A stretch of 6,406 nucleotides of DNA. Source: Hylemonella sp. UBA2468 (GTDB lineage Bacteria > Pseudomonadota > Gammaproteobacteria > Burkholderiales > Burkholderiaceae_C). Location: contig DDPM01000062.1 in assembly GCA_002342165.1 (NCBI GenBank), positions 17,207 through 23,612 of the forward strand, read 5' to 3'. Positions 1 to 6,211 of the stretch are shown piece by piece (position 1 is the first letter of the stretch; every line of letters starts with the position of its first letter). Below the pieces are notes generated by a model that saw nothing but the letters and a program-made list of their open reading frames with translations, had not been told where the DNA came from and did not search any database. The translations under genes were made by a program, and so were the position numbers.

Positions 1-1185
1 CAGCCCCTTTTTAATGCTGCGTACGATCTCCTGCGGGTCTTTGTCGCCCCCCAACATATAGGTGTTGGTCATGCGCGGCATGGGCACGTGGGCATAGCTC
101 TCACGGCGGCCATTGCCTGTGGGTGCAACCTTCATCAAACGGGCATTGGTCGCGTCTTGGATGTAGCCCTTCAAAATGCCGTCTTCAATCAGCACATTGC
201 GTTGGCTGGTGTTGCCTTCGTCGTCCACATTGAGCGATCCGCGGCGGTCGGCTAGGGTACCGTCGTCCAACACCGTCACGCCCTTGGCCGCCACGCGCTG
301 CCCAATACGCCCTGAAAAGGCGCTAGAACCCTTGCGGTTGAAGTCGCCCTCGAGTCCATGGCCAATGGCTTCATGCAACAAAATGCCTGGCCAGCCTGAG
401 CCCAGCACCACCGTCATCTCACCCGCTGGTGCGGGGCGGGACTCTAAATTGGTAAGCGCCGCTTTCACGGCCTGATCCACATAGGTTTCAAGCAGGGCGC
501 GATCAAAATAAGCCAAACCAAATCTGCCGCCACCACCAGAAGAACCCACTTCGCGGCGGCCTTTTTGCTCGGCAATCACGGTCACGCTCAGGCGCACCAG
601 GGGGCGCACATCGGCAGCCAAGGTGCCATCGGCGCGCGCCACCATGACCACATCGTATTCCGCAGCCAAACCCGCCATCACCTGCACCACGCGTGGATCT
701 TGCGCGCGCGCGAGTTGCTCCACCTGCATCAGCAAATCCACTTTGGCGGTGCTGTCCAGGGTGGCAATGGGGTCCATACCTGCATATAGGGAGCGCGCTG
801 AAGCCACTTGGCGTTTGTAGGGCAATGCCTTGGTTTTGACGCGACCGCTTTGCCCCAAATCTGAAATGGTACGCACGGTATGCGCCGCATCCAACAATGA
901 GGCCCAAGAAATATCGTCCGAATAGGCAAAGGCGGTTTTTTCGCCGCTGACGGCGCGCACGCCCACCCCTTGATCGATAGAAAAAGAGCCCGTTTTGACG
1001 ATACCTTCCTCAAGGCTCCAGCCTTCGGAGCGGGTGTACTGAAAATACAGATCGGCATCGTCCACTCGGTGCGCCCGAATTTCTGACAAAGCCTGAGTGA
1101 TGTGGGTTTCATCGAGCCCGAAGGGCGTGAGGAGCAGCTCACGGGCGATATCCAGGCGCTGCAGGGTGGGTTCTATAGAAATCAT
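1..1185 (-). CDS. tldD: TldD metalloprotease (C-terminus cut by the window edge)
   Basis: This is the N-terminal 395 codons of TldD, a cytosolic zinc-type metalloprotease that works with TldE/PmbA to cleave unfolded peptides (known family roles: microcin B17 maturation and CcdA antitoxin turnover). The frame is open from the start codon to base 1; E. coli TldD is about 480 residues, so roughly 85 residues are missing. The signature metal-binding HEAIGHGLEGDFNR lies at residues 271-284, giving the HExxxH ligand pair. The preceding SSGGGGRFG (about 215-223) and the following LNVDDEGN (about 318-325) are also typical. The start is well fixed: an in-frame TAA lies at 1195-1197 and this is the only ATG after it. 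A three-codon reading frame (ATG AAA CCA TGA) begins at 1193 and its stop overlaps the tldD start as ATGA. The gene follows rodA by 31 bases and is probably co-transcribed with it. The partner tldE/pmbA is not in the window. Confidence 0.95.
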   Translation of the reverse strand, partial: MISIEPTLQRLDIARELLLTPFGLDETHITQALSEIRAHRVDDADLYFQYTRSEGWSLEEGIVKTGSFSIDQGVGVRAVSGEKTAFAYSDDISWASLLDAAHTVRTISDLGQSGRVKTKALPYKRQVASARSLYAGMDPIATLDSTAKVDLLMQVEQLARAQDPRVVQVMAGLAAEYDVVMVARADGTLAADVRPLVRLSVTVIAEQKGRREVGSSGGGGRFGLAYFDRALLETYVDQAVKAALTNLESRPAPAGEMTVVLGSGWPGILLHEAIGHGLEGDFNRKGSSAFSGRIGQRVAAKGVTVLDDGTLADRRGSLNVDDEGNTSQRNVLIEDGILKGYIQDATNARLMKVAPTGNGRRESYAHVPMPRMTNTYMLGGDKDPQEIVRSIKKGL

Positions 1186-1216
1186 GGTTTCATTTTAGGC
1201 GGCATCGCCCGAGCGT

Positions 1217-2371
1217 TTAAGACTGGACCAAACGCTTGGACTTGGCGATGGACATCAAGATACCCAAACCCAGCCCCAAGGTCACCATGGCTGTACCCCC
1301 ATAGCTGATAAAGGGCAGCGGCACACCCACCACCGGCAAGATGCCGCTGACCATGCCCATATTGACAAAGGCGTAGGTGAAGAACATAAAGGTCACGCTG
1401 CCCGCCAGAAAACGCGAAAACAAAGTGGGCGCCTCCATGGCAATGGTGAGCCCGCGCAACAACAAAAACACAAAACAGCCCAACAGCACCAAATTGCCGA
1501 TCAAGCCAAACTCTTCAGAAAAAGCAGCAAAAATAAAATCGGTGGTCCGCTCTGGTATGAACTCCAAATGGGTTTGGGTGCCCTGCATAAACCCCTTGCC
1601 CCAAAACCCACCCGAACCAATGGCAATCATGCCTTGGATGATGTGGAACCCTTTGCCCAAAGGGTCTCGGGTGGGGTCCAGCAAGGTGCAAATGCGCTGC
1701 TGCTGGTAATCATGCAGAACCGGCCAGCGCATGCCGTCGGCACACAACTGGGGCTCCAGCACCACCAGCGAGACCATCCCTACCAAGCCCAGCAACACGG
1801 GGGGTGCAATCAGCTTCCAACTCAAACCAGCATAAAAAATCACCGACATGCCGGCAGCCAACACCAAAATGGCGGTGCCAAGGTCAGGTTGCCTCACGAT
1901 CAGCCCCACGGGTATGGCCAACAACACACCAGCCACCACGAAGTCCAACGCCCGCAACTGCCCTTCTCGCTTTTGAAACCACCACGCCAGCATCAATGGC
2001 ATGGCAATTTTGAGGATTTCACTGGGCTGAATGACGATGCCCACATCCAGCCACCGGCGCGCGCCCTTTTTGGTCACCCCAAAAATAGCCACCGCAATGA
2101 GTAAAGCCACGCCAGCCACATACAAAGGAACAGCCAAACTCATGAGACGCTGAGGTGGCACCTGCGCCACCACCAACATCAGAAAGCCGGCAATCAACAT
2201 ATTGCGGCCGTGGTCTGCAAAACGGGTGCCATGGTCAAAACCTGAGGAGTACATGGTGATCAGGCCCAATCCCGCCAGCAACATCACCGCCAAAAGCAAG
2301 GGGCCATCAAACCCTTCTAAAAAAGGGCCTAGGCGCTGCAGCACGGAGCGGCGGTTTAGAACGGTTGGCAT
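1217..2371 (-). CDS. rodA: RodA, SEDS-family peptidoglycan glycosyltransferase
   Basis: A complete 384-residue inner-membrane protein of the SEDS family, close to the usual RodA length of about 370. RodA polymerises lipid II into glycan strands in the rod-shape elongasome with the transpeptidase PBP2 (MrdA). About ten hydrophobic spans are visible, from about 24-42 through about 351-376. Family motifs are QPSEILKIAMPL (115-126), RQPDLGTA (160-167), LLDPTRDPLG (230-239), IGSGGFWGKG (251-260), FIPERTTDFIFA (271-282) with the presumed catalytic Asp at 278, and PLPFISYGGT (351-360). The large periplasmic loop (about 207-292) holds two cysteines, C210 and C228. RodA rather than FtsW is favoured by the HxxQG-type GTQTHLEFIPERTTDF segment and by the absence of a long cytoplasmic N-terminus. 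The gene is first in its arm, divergent from the nuclease gene, with tldD downstream. No mrdA, mreB, mreC or mreD is adjacent upstream, where rodA often sits. The ATG at 2371 has no clear ribosome binding site; a GATAAT box lies only 7 bases upstream. Confidence 0.96.
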   Translation of the reverse strand: MPTVLNRRSVLQRLGPFLEGFDGPLLLAVMLLAGLGLITMYSSGFDHGTRFADHGRNMLIAGFLMLVVAQVPPQRLMSLAVPLYVAGVALLIAVAIFGVTKKGARRWLDVGIVIQPSEILKIAMPLMLAWWFQKREGQLRALDFVVAGVLLAIPVGLIVRQPDLGTAILVLAAGMSVIFYAGLSWKLIAPPVLLGLVGMVSLVVLEPQLCADGMRWPVLHDYQQQRICTLLDPTRDPLGKGFHIIQGMIAIGSGGFWGKGFMQGTQTHLEFIPERTTDFIFAAFSEEFGLIGNLVLLGCFVFLLLRGLTIAMEAPTLFSRFLAGSVTFMFFTYAFVNMGMVSGILPVVGVPLPFISYGGTAMVTLGLGLGILMSIAKSKRLVQS

Positions 2372-2431
2372 GCGTCAAATTATCGTCTGCCCATGGCGCC
2401 CTTTGGCCGGTATGAATGGGACAATGTGTGT
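2372..2431. promoter_or_regulatory. Divergent intergenic region between rodA and the RNB nuclease gene
   Basis: This 60-base gap must contain, or lie next to, the promoters of both arms unless they sit inside the opposing genes. On the minus strand GATAAT (2384-2379) is a good -10-like hexamer, but no convincing -35 lies 16-18 bases upstream, and transcription from it would start at about the rodA ATG, giving a leaderless message. On the plus strand TTGGCA (2365-2370) resembles a -35, but no good -10 follows at standard spacing. TATGAAT (2411-2417) is a weak alternative -10 for the nuclease gene. The promoter assignments are inference; only the divergent arrangement is certain. Confidence 0.4.
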
Positions 2432-4552
2432 ATGTATGTCCTTTTTGAAGATGCCGGCAAATTTTCTGCCGGTCGCATTTTGTCGGAGGCCGAAGCCTCT
2501 GCTCAGGTGGAGTTGGAGTCTGGCAAACGCGTCAAGATCAAAGCCGCGCACTTGCTGATCAAGTTTGACAAACCCAGCCCAGGAAGTTTGATGTCCTCGG
2601 CGCAAGAGTTGAGCGCAGAGATCGACCTGAACCTGGCTTGGGAATTTGCCCCGGTTGACGAGTTTTCCTGCCTCGACATGGCTGGCCTGTATTTTCAAGA
2701 CCCGCCCACCCTGACCCAACAAGCCGGCATGCTGTTCACCCTGCAAGATGCGCCCCATTATTTTCGTCGCTGCGGCAAGGGGCGCTATAAAAAAGCGCCC
2801 GCAGAGGTGGTGCAGCAGGCGTTGGCCGCCATGGAGAAAAAAAAGCAAACCCAAGCGCTGATCGACATGTGGGCCCTAGAGCTGGGCCAAGGGCAATGCC
2901 CACCCTCGATCAAAGAGCAGCTTTACAAAATTCTGTTCAAGCCTGACAAAAATGCCCCGGAATACAAGGCCGTAGTTCAAGCCGCGCGGACCACCCAGCT
3001 GGCACCGCTGGAGTTGCTCATGCAAGCCGGAGCCATTGAGTCGGCCTACCAGTTCCACTGGAAACGGTTTTTGTTTGACCAATTCCCCAAAGGCACGAGT
3101 TTTCCAGAGCTCACCCTGACCGCTCCTGCAAAAAAGTTGCCCATGGCAGATGTGCAGGCATTTTCCATAGACGACTCCAGCACCACCGAAATTGATGACG
3201 CACTTTCGGTGCAAGGCATCGGCAGTGGCCGCGTCACGGTGGGCATTCATATTGCGGCGCCGGGTCTGTCGGTGCAGCGCGGCGACGCCTTGGACGAACT
3301 CGGTCGCGCGCGCTTGAGCACCGTGTACATGCCCGGTCACAAAATCACCATGCTGCCCGATGCGGTGGTACAACACTTCACGCTGCAAGCGGGACGGGAC
3401 TGCCCTGCGTTGTCTTTGTACATGACCTTGGATGAACACACGCTGGAGGTTCTAGAACACATCACTCGGGTAGAGCGGGTGCCCATTGCGCACAACCTGC
3501 GGCATGACCAGTTGGATGCTTGGGTGACACCGCAATGGCTGGGCATCAAGGAAGTCACAGGTAAAGCGGGCGATGATGAAACGGGTCCTGATCCAACCCT
3601 GGCCCCGCAAATTCCTCTGCCGCTGCGGGAACTTCAGCCCGAACTGTCTTTTTTGTACCGCTTGGCACTCCAGCTCAAGGCCCAACGTGAGCAGGTTCGC
3701 GGCAAACCGGAAAACTTCAACCGGCCGGACTTTAATTTCCGATTGCTGGATGTCGTTGGCCCGGAGCCGCAGGGCCACGAACAGGTCGACATCACCTTGA
3801 GGCGGCGCGGTGCCCCGCTGGATTTGATCGTGGCCGAAGCCATGATTTTGGCCAACAGCACTTGGGGGCAATGGTTGGGCGAATTAGGGGTGCCCGCAAT
3901 TTACCGCAGCCAAGCCAGCTTGTCGCCGGGCATCAAAGTGCGCATGGGCACCAAGCCATTGCCCCACGCGGGCATTGGGGTGCCAGCTTATGCCTGGAGC
4001 ACATCACCTCTGCGCCGCTACACCGACTTGGTCAACCAGTGGCAAATTTTGGCAGCAGTGCAGCACGGCAGTACAGCTGCGCTGGCGGCACCATTCAAAC
4101 CCAAAGATGCCGATTTGTTTGCCATCATCTCAAGCTTTGAGGCCGCCTACGGCGCCTACAACGCTTACCAGTCGTCCATGGAGCGGTTTTGGACCTTGCA
4201 ATACATTCAGCAACAAGGTCTGAGTGAACTTGCAGGCTGCATCATCAAAGACCAACTGTTACGCGCCGAGGCCTTGCCACTGGTGCTGCCGGTTTTGGGT
4301 GCGCAAGACGCCGCCCGGGGCGCCCAATTCAAAGTGCGCTTGAGTGATATCAACTTCATCACCTTGGATGTGCATGGCACCGTAATAGAACGCCTGGATA
4401 CCCAAGGCACCGAAGATGCTCAGACCGACGAAGATGGTGGCACAGAGGATGTGGCAGGCAGCTTGCCATTGTCCATTGAAGTGGATGTGGCTGAAGCTAT
4501 AACTTCAGCCATGCCAGCATCCACCGCGCCAGCTACACCCTTAAGTCCTTAG
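2432..4552 (+). CDS. RNB-domain exoribonuclease (RNase II/R superfamily, atypical beta-proteobacterial type)
   Basis: A 706-residue cytoplasmic 3'-5' exoribonuclease of the RNB superfamily, often labelled ribonuclease II or VacB in Burkholderiales. The N-terminal 50 residues look like a small beta-barrel. A helical, winged-helix-like stretch follows to about residue 170, in place of the two clear cold-shock domains of E. coli RNase II. The RNB domain begins near 240. Its metal-site motif IDDSSTTEIDDAL (246-258) places D247, E253, D255 and D256 at the spacing of RNase II D201, D207, D209 and D210, so the second position is Glu. Further conserved pieces are GIHIAAP (271-277), RLSTVYMPG (294-302), AEAMILANS (468-476) and TSPLRRYTDL (524-533), whose Arg pair matches the RNA-gripping SPxR motif. 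A degenerate S1-like barrel (about 597-655) and an acidic tail follow. The start was set at 2432 because MYVLFEDAGKF is the family N-terminus; an in-frame ATG at 2393 would add 13 residues without a counterpart. First gene of the right arm; the next gene follows after 16 bases. Confidence 0.92.
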   Translation: MYVLFEDAGKFSAGRILSEAEASAQVELESGKRVKIKAAHLLIKFDKPSPGSLMSSAQELSAEIDLNLAWEFAPVDEFSCLDMAGLYFQDPPTLTQQAGMLFTLQDAPHYFRRCGKGRYKKAPAEVVQQALAAMEKKKQTQALIDMWALELGQGQCPPSIKEQLYKILFKPDKNAPEYKAVVQAARTTQLAPLELLMQAGAIESAYQFHWKRFLFDQFPKGTSFPELTLTAPAKKLPMADVQAFSIDDSSTTEIDDALSVQGIGSGRVTVGIHIAAPGLSVQRGDALDELGRARLSTVYMPGHKITMLPDAVVQHFTLQAGRDCPALSLYMTLDEHTLEVLEHITRVERVPIAHNLRHDQLDAWVTPQWLGIKEVTGKAGDDETGPDPTLAPQIPLPLRELQPELSFLYRLALQLKAQREQVRGKPENFNRPDFNFRLLDVVGPEPQGHEQVDITLRRRGAPLDLIVAEAMILANSTWGQWLGELGVPAIYRSQASLSPGIKVRMGTKPLPHAGIGVPAYAWSTSPLRRYTDLVNQWQILAAVQHGSTAALAAPFKPKDADLFAIISSFEAAYGAYNAYQSSMERFWTLQYIQQQGLSELAGCIIKDQLLRAEALPLVLPVLGAQDAARGAQFKVRLSDINFITLDVHGTVIERLDTQGTEDAQTDEDGGTEDVAGSLPLSIEVDVAEAITSAMPASTAPATPLSP
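4488..4511. repeat. Nine-bp perfect inverted repeat near the 3' end of the nuclease gene
   Basis: TGGCTGAAG at 4488-4496 pairs perfectly with CTTCAGCCA at 4503-4511 around a 6-base loop CTATAA; two G-T pairs could extend the base of the stem. It lies inside the poorly conserved C-terminal tail of the nuclease, about 40 bases before its stop. No T-run follows, so it is not a standard intrinsic terminator. It could be an mRNA hairpin at the boundary between the nuclease and the tonB-like cistrons, or chance. Confidence 0.5.
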
Positions 4553-4568
4553 TTCTTTTAGCCCGAGC

Positions 4569-5456
4569 ATGTTGCTGCGCTTGCGGTCATTGTTGGCCCC
4601 CATAACCCCCTTACAGTGGGCCTTGGGCATTTCGTTATTGGTGCATGCTGGTCTGCTAACCCTGCGCTTTACCGACCCTGAAACCTTCAACCGAATCTTT
4701 CAAGACACACCCTTAGAAGTGGTGTTGGTCAACGCCCGCAGCACTTCAACCCCCAACAAAGCTCAGGCCATAGCCCAAGCCAACTTGGAAGGCGGCGGCA
4801 CGCTCCTGAACGGTCGTGCCGCCAGCCCTCTGCCCCCAGCCCTCATCAACAGCCTGGGCGACACCTTGGAAGATCAGTCCCAACCCCAAGTTAAAACCCT
4901 GCAAGCCCGCCAGCAGCAGCTTTTGGCCCAAGTGCGCCAGCAAATAGCCAGCTTGCTGGAAAAAAAACCTGAGCCCGACACTCAAGAGGCTGAAGAGCAT
5001 GCCGCTGAAATTAAAAAACGCCAATTGCTCAGGCAGTTGGCTGAAATTGAGCGCCGCATTCAAGAAGACAACACCGGCCCCAAAAAACGCTACATCAGCC
5101 CCTCGACCCGAGAAGAGGTGTTTGCCCTGTATTACGACCGATTGCGCCGCACTGTTGAAGACAAAGGCACCAGCAACTTTCCCCAAGCCGGTGGGCAAAA
5201 ACTTTATGGGGAGCTGACCATGGTGGTGACCGTGCAGCACGACGGTCAGATTCTGGACACCGACATCGTGGACGGGTCGGGCAACCCCCAACTCGACCGC
5301 TACGCCCTAGCCATCGTGCGCCAAGCCGGCCCCTTTGGCAAGTTCAGTCCCGCCATGCGGCAACAAGCCGACCAAATTGTGGTGGTCTCACGCTTCAAGT
5401 TCACGCGGGACGATACCTTGGAAACCCGAGTCAGCACCCCTGCAGCCGCGCGCTGA
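4569..5456 (+). CDS. TonB/TolA-like single-span envelope protein with a TonB C-terminal domain
   Basis: A 295-residue protein predicted to be anchored in the inner membrane with most of its length in the periplasm. One hydrophobic span covers about 15-33 and contains S22-LLV-H26, the SxxxH pattern that in TonB contacts the ExbB/ExbD motor. DTPLEVVLVNAR (46-57) is a typical post-anchor segment of TonB-family proteins. A Gln/Glu/Lys-rich probable coiled coil follows (about 107-166, broken by KKPEPDTQ at 132-139), with no Pro-Lys/Glu-Pro repeat of classical TonB. The C-terminal domain (about 183-280) carries YYDRLRRTVE, LYGELTMVVTVQHDGQI, VDGSGNPQLDRYALAIVRQAG-like and VVVSRFKF segments of the TonB_C fold. 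Such domains usually touch outer-membrane or periplasmic partners; the partner here is unknown. It lies between the nuclease gene (16-base gap) and mtgA (25-base gap), so it is very likely co-transcribed. The start is the first ATG after the nuclease stop and has only a weak GAG upstream. Confidence 0.88.
   Translation: MLLRLRSLLAPITPLQWALGISLLVHAGLLTLRFTDPETFNRIFQDTPLEVVLVNARSTSTPNKAQAIAQANLEGGGTLLNGRAASPLPPALINSLGDTLEDQSQPQVKTLQARQQQLLAQVRQQIASLLEKKPEPDTQEAEEHAAEIKKRQLLRQLAEIERRIQEDNTGPKKRYISPSTREEVFALYYDRLRRTVEDKGTSNFPQAGGQKLYGELTMVVTVQHDGQILDTDIVDGSGNPQLDRYALAIVRQAGPFGKFSPAMRQQADQIVVVSRFKFTRDDTLETRVSTPAAAR
4794..4823. repeat. Nine-bp perfect inverted repeat inside the tonB-like gene
   Basis: GGCGGCACG at 4794-4802 is the exact reverse complement of CGTGCCGCC at 4815-4823, with a 12-base loop. 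It falls in the codons for the Gly/Ala-rich linker (about residues 76-85), a segment of low constraint. A GC-rich stem of this size could form in the mRNA, but GC-rich Gly and Ala codons produce such pairs easily, so it may carry no function. Confidence 0.35.
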
Positions 5457-5481
5457 GCTTGCACACGGATACTTGGCAAGC

Positions 5482-6198
5482 ATGCGCAGCCCTTTCAAAG
5501 CACCAAAACACATCACCAGCGCGTTTGGCCGTTGGTTGTTGCTGGTGGCGTTGGGGCTGGCGTTGTTGCAGCTTTACTTTTTGGTGAGCATTGCCGTGAT
5601 GGCCTGGCTGCCCACGGCCTCCACCACTTTTGAGAGGTCTGAGGCCCTACGCATTTGGCAACATAAGCATAACTTGCCTTGGCGACAGACTTGGGTCGAC
5701 TACTCAAACATCTCGGATCACCTCAAGCGCGCCGTCATCGTGTCTGAAGACGATGGCTTCACGTACCACGACGGCGTGGACTGGGATGCCCTTGAAAAAG
5801 CCTGGCTCAAAAACCAGCAAACCCCCACCAAAGTGGTGGGAGGCTCCACCATCACCCAACAACTGGCCAAAAATTTATTTCTATCAGGTGAGCGCACACT
5901 CCTACGTAAAGCTCAGGAATTTCTATTGACCCATATGCTTGAAGGACTGCTCACCAAGCGCCGTATTTTGGAGATTTACCTCAACCACGTGGAGTGGGGC
6001 GAGGGCGTGTTTGGAGCAGAAGCCGCATCCCGGCATTACTTTCGCAAGTCTGCGGCGCAACTCACACCCTACGAAGCTGCGCGCCTGGCGGTCATGTTGC
6101 CTAGGCCCAAATATTTTGAAAAATTGCCCAACTCCACTTACCTGACGCAGCGCGCGCAGGTGATTGCGGGCCGCTTGGGCCGTGCCAAACTGCCATGA
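5482..6198 (+). CDS. mtgA: MtgA, monofunctional biosynthetic peptidoglycan transglycosylase (GT51)
   Basis: A complete 238-residue GT51 glycan polymerase that joins lipid II into peptidoglycan strands at the periplasmic face of the inner membrane; E. coli MtgA is of nearly the same size. One N-terminal membrane anchor spans about 16-42. The GT51 motifs are in order: [14 protein letters not shown] (88-101) with catalytic Glu 89; [14 protein letters not shown] (120-133); [13 protein letters not shown] (142-154) with the second conserved Glu at 146; [14 protein letters not shown] (160-173); and [20 protein letters not shown] (181-200) followed by VMLPRPKYF. No transpeptidase domain follows, which separates it from class A PBPs. 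The start was placed at the Met directly before the anchor. The frame continues upstream to 5335 inside the tonB-like gene, but that part reads as out-of-frame noise. A weak GGAT is the only ribosome-binding candidate. ruvC starts 13 bases downstream. Confidence 0.97.
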   Translation: MRSPFKAPKHITSAFGRWLLLVALGLALLQLYFLVSIAVMAWLPTASTTFERSEALRIWQHKHNLPWRQTWVDYSNISDHLKRAVIVSEDDGFTYHDGVDWDALEKAWLKNQQTPTKVVGGSTITQQLAKNLFLSGERTLLRKAQEFLLTHMLEGLLTKRRILEIYLNHVEWGEGVFGAEAASRHYFRKSAAQLTPYEAARLAVMLPRPKYFEKLPNSTYLTQRAQVIAGRLGRAKLP

Positions 6199-6211
6199 AG
6201 ACTTGAGCCAT

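Noticed and set aside
1568..2104. A 178-codon open frame on the plus strand, antisense to rodA
   Set aside because: Its product is rich in His, Gln and Pro with no recognisable motif, and it lies fully inside a certain rodA gene; it is a codon-bias shadow.
2393..2431. An earlier ATG start for the nuclease, adding 13 residues
   Set aside because: The added residues have no family counterpart and would consume the divergent promoter region. It cannot be excluded from sequence alone.
2876..3439. A 187-codon open frame on the minus strand inside the nuclease gene
   Set aside because: No family motif is visible and the plus-strand nuclease reading has clear RNB motifs across the same bases.
4541..4568. 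A possible intrinsic terminator between the nuclease and tonB-like genes because of a short T-run (TTCTTTTA)
   Set aside because: No GC-rich stem lies directly before the T-run; the hairpin at 4488-4511 is about 40 bases too far upstream.
4746..5291. A 181-codon open frame on the minus strand inside the tonB-like gene
   Set aside because: It is hydrophobic-looking because it is the complement of Gln/Glu/Lys-rich coiled-coil codons, and it has no plausible start context or homology.
5335..5481. An N-terminal extension of MtgA reaching back into the tonB-like gene
   Set aside because: The 49 extra residues are an out-of-frame reading of the conserved TonB C-terminal domain. Starting at 5482 gives the normal MtgA length with the membrane anchor near the N-terminus.
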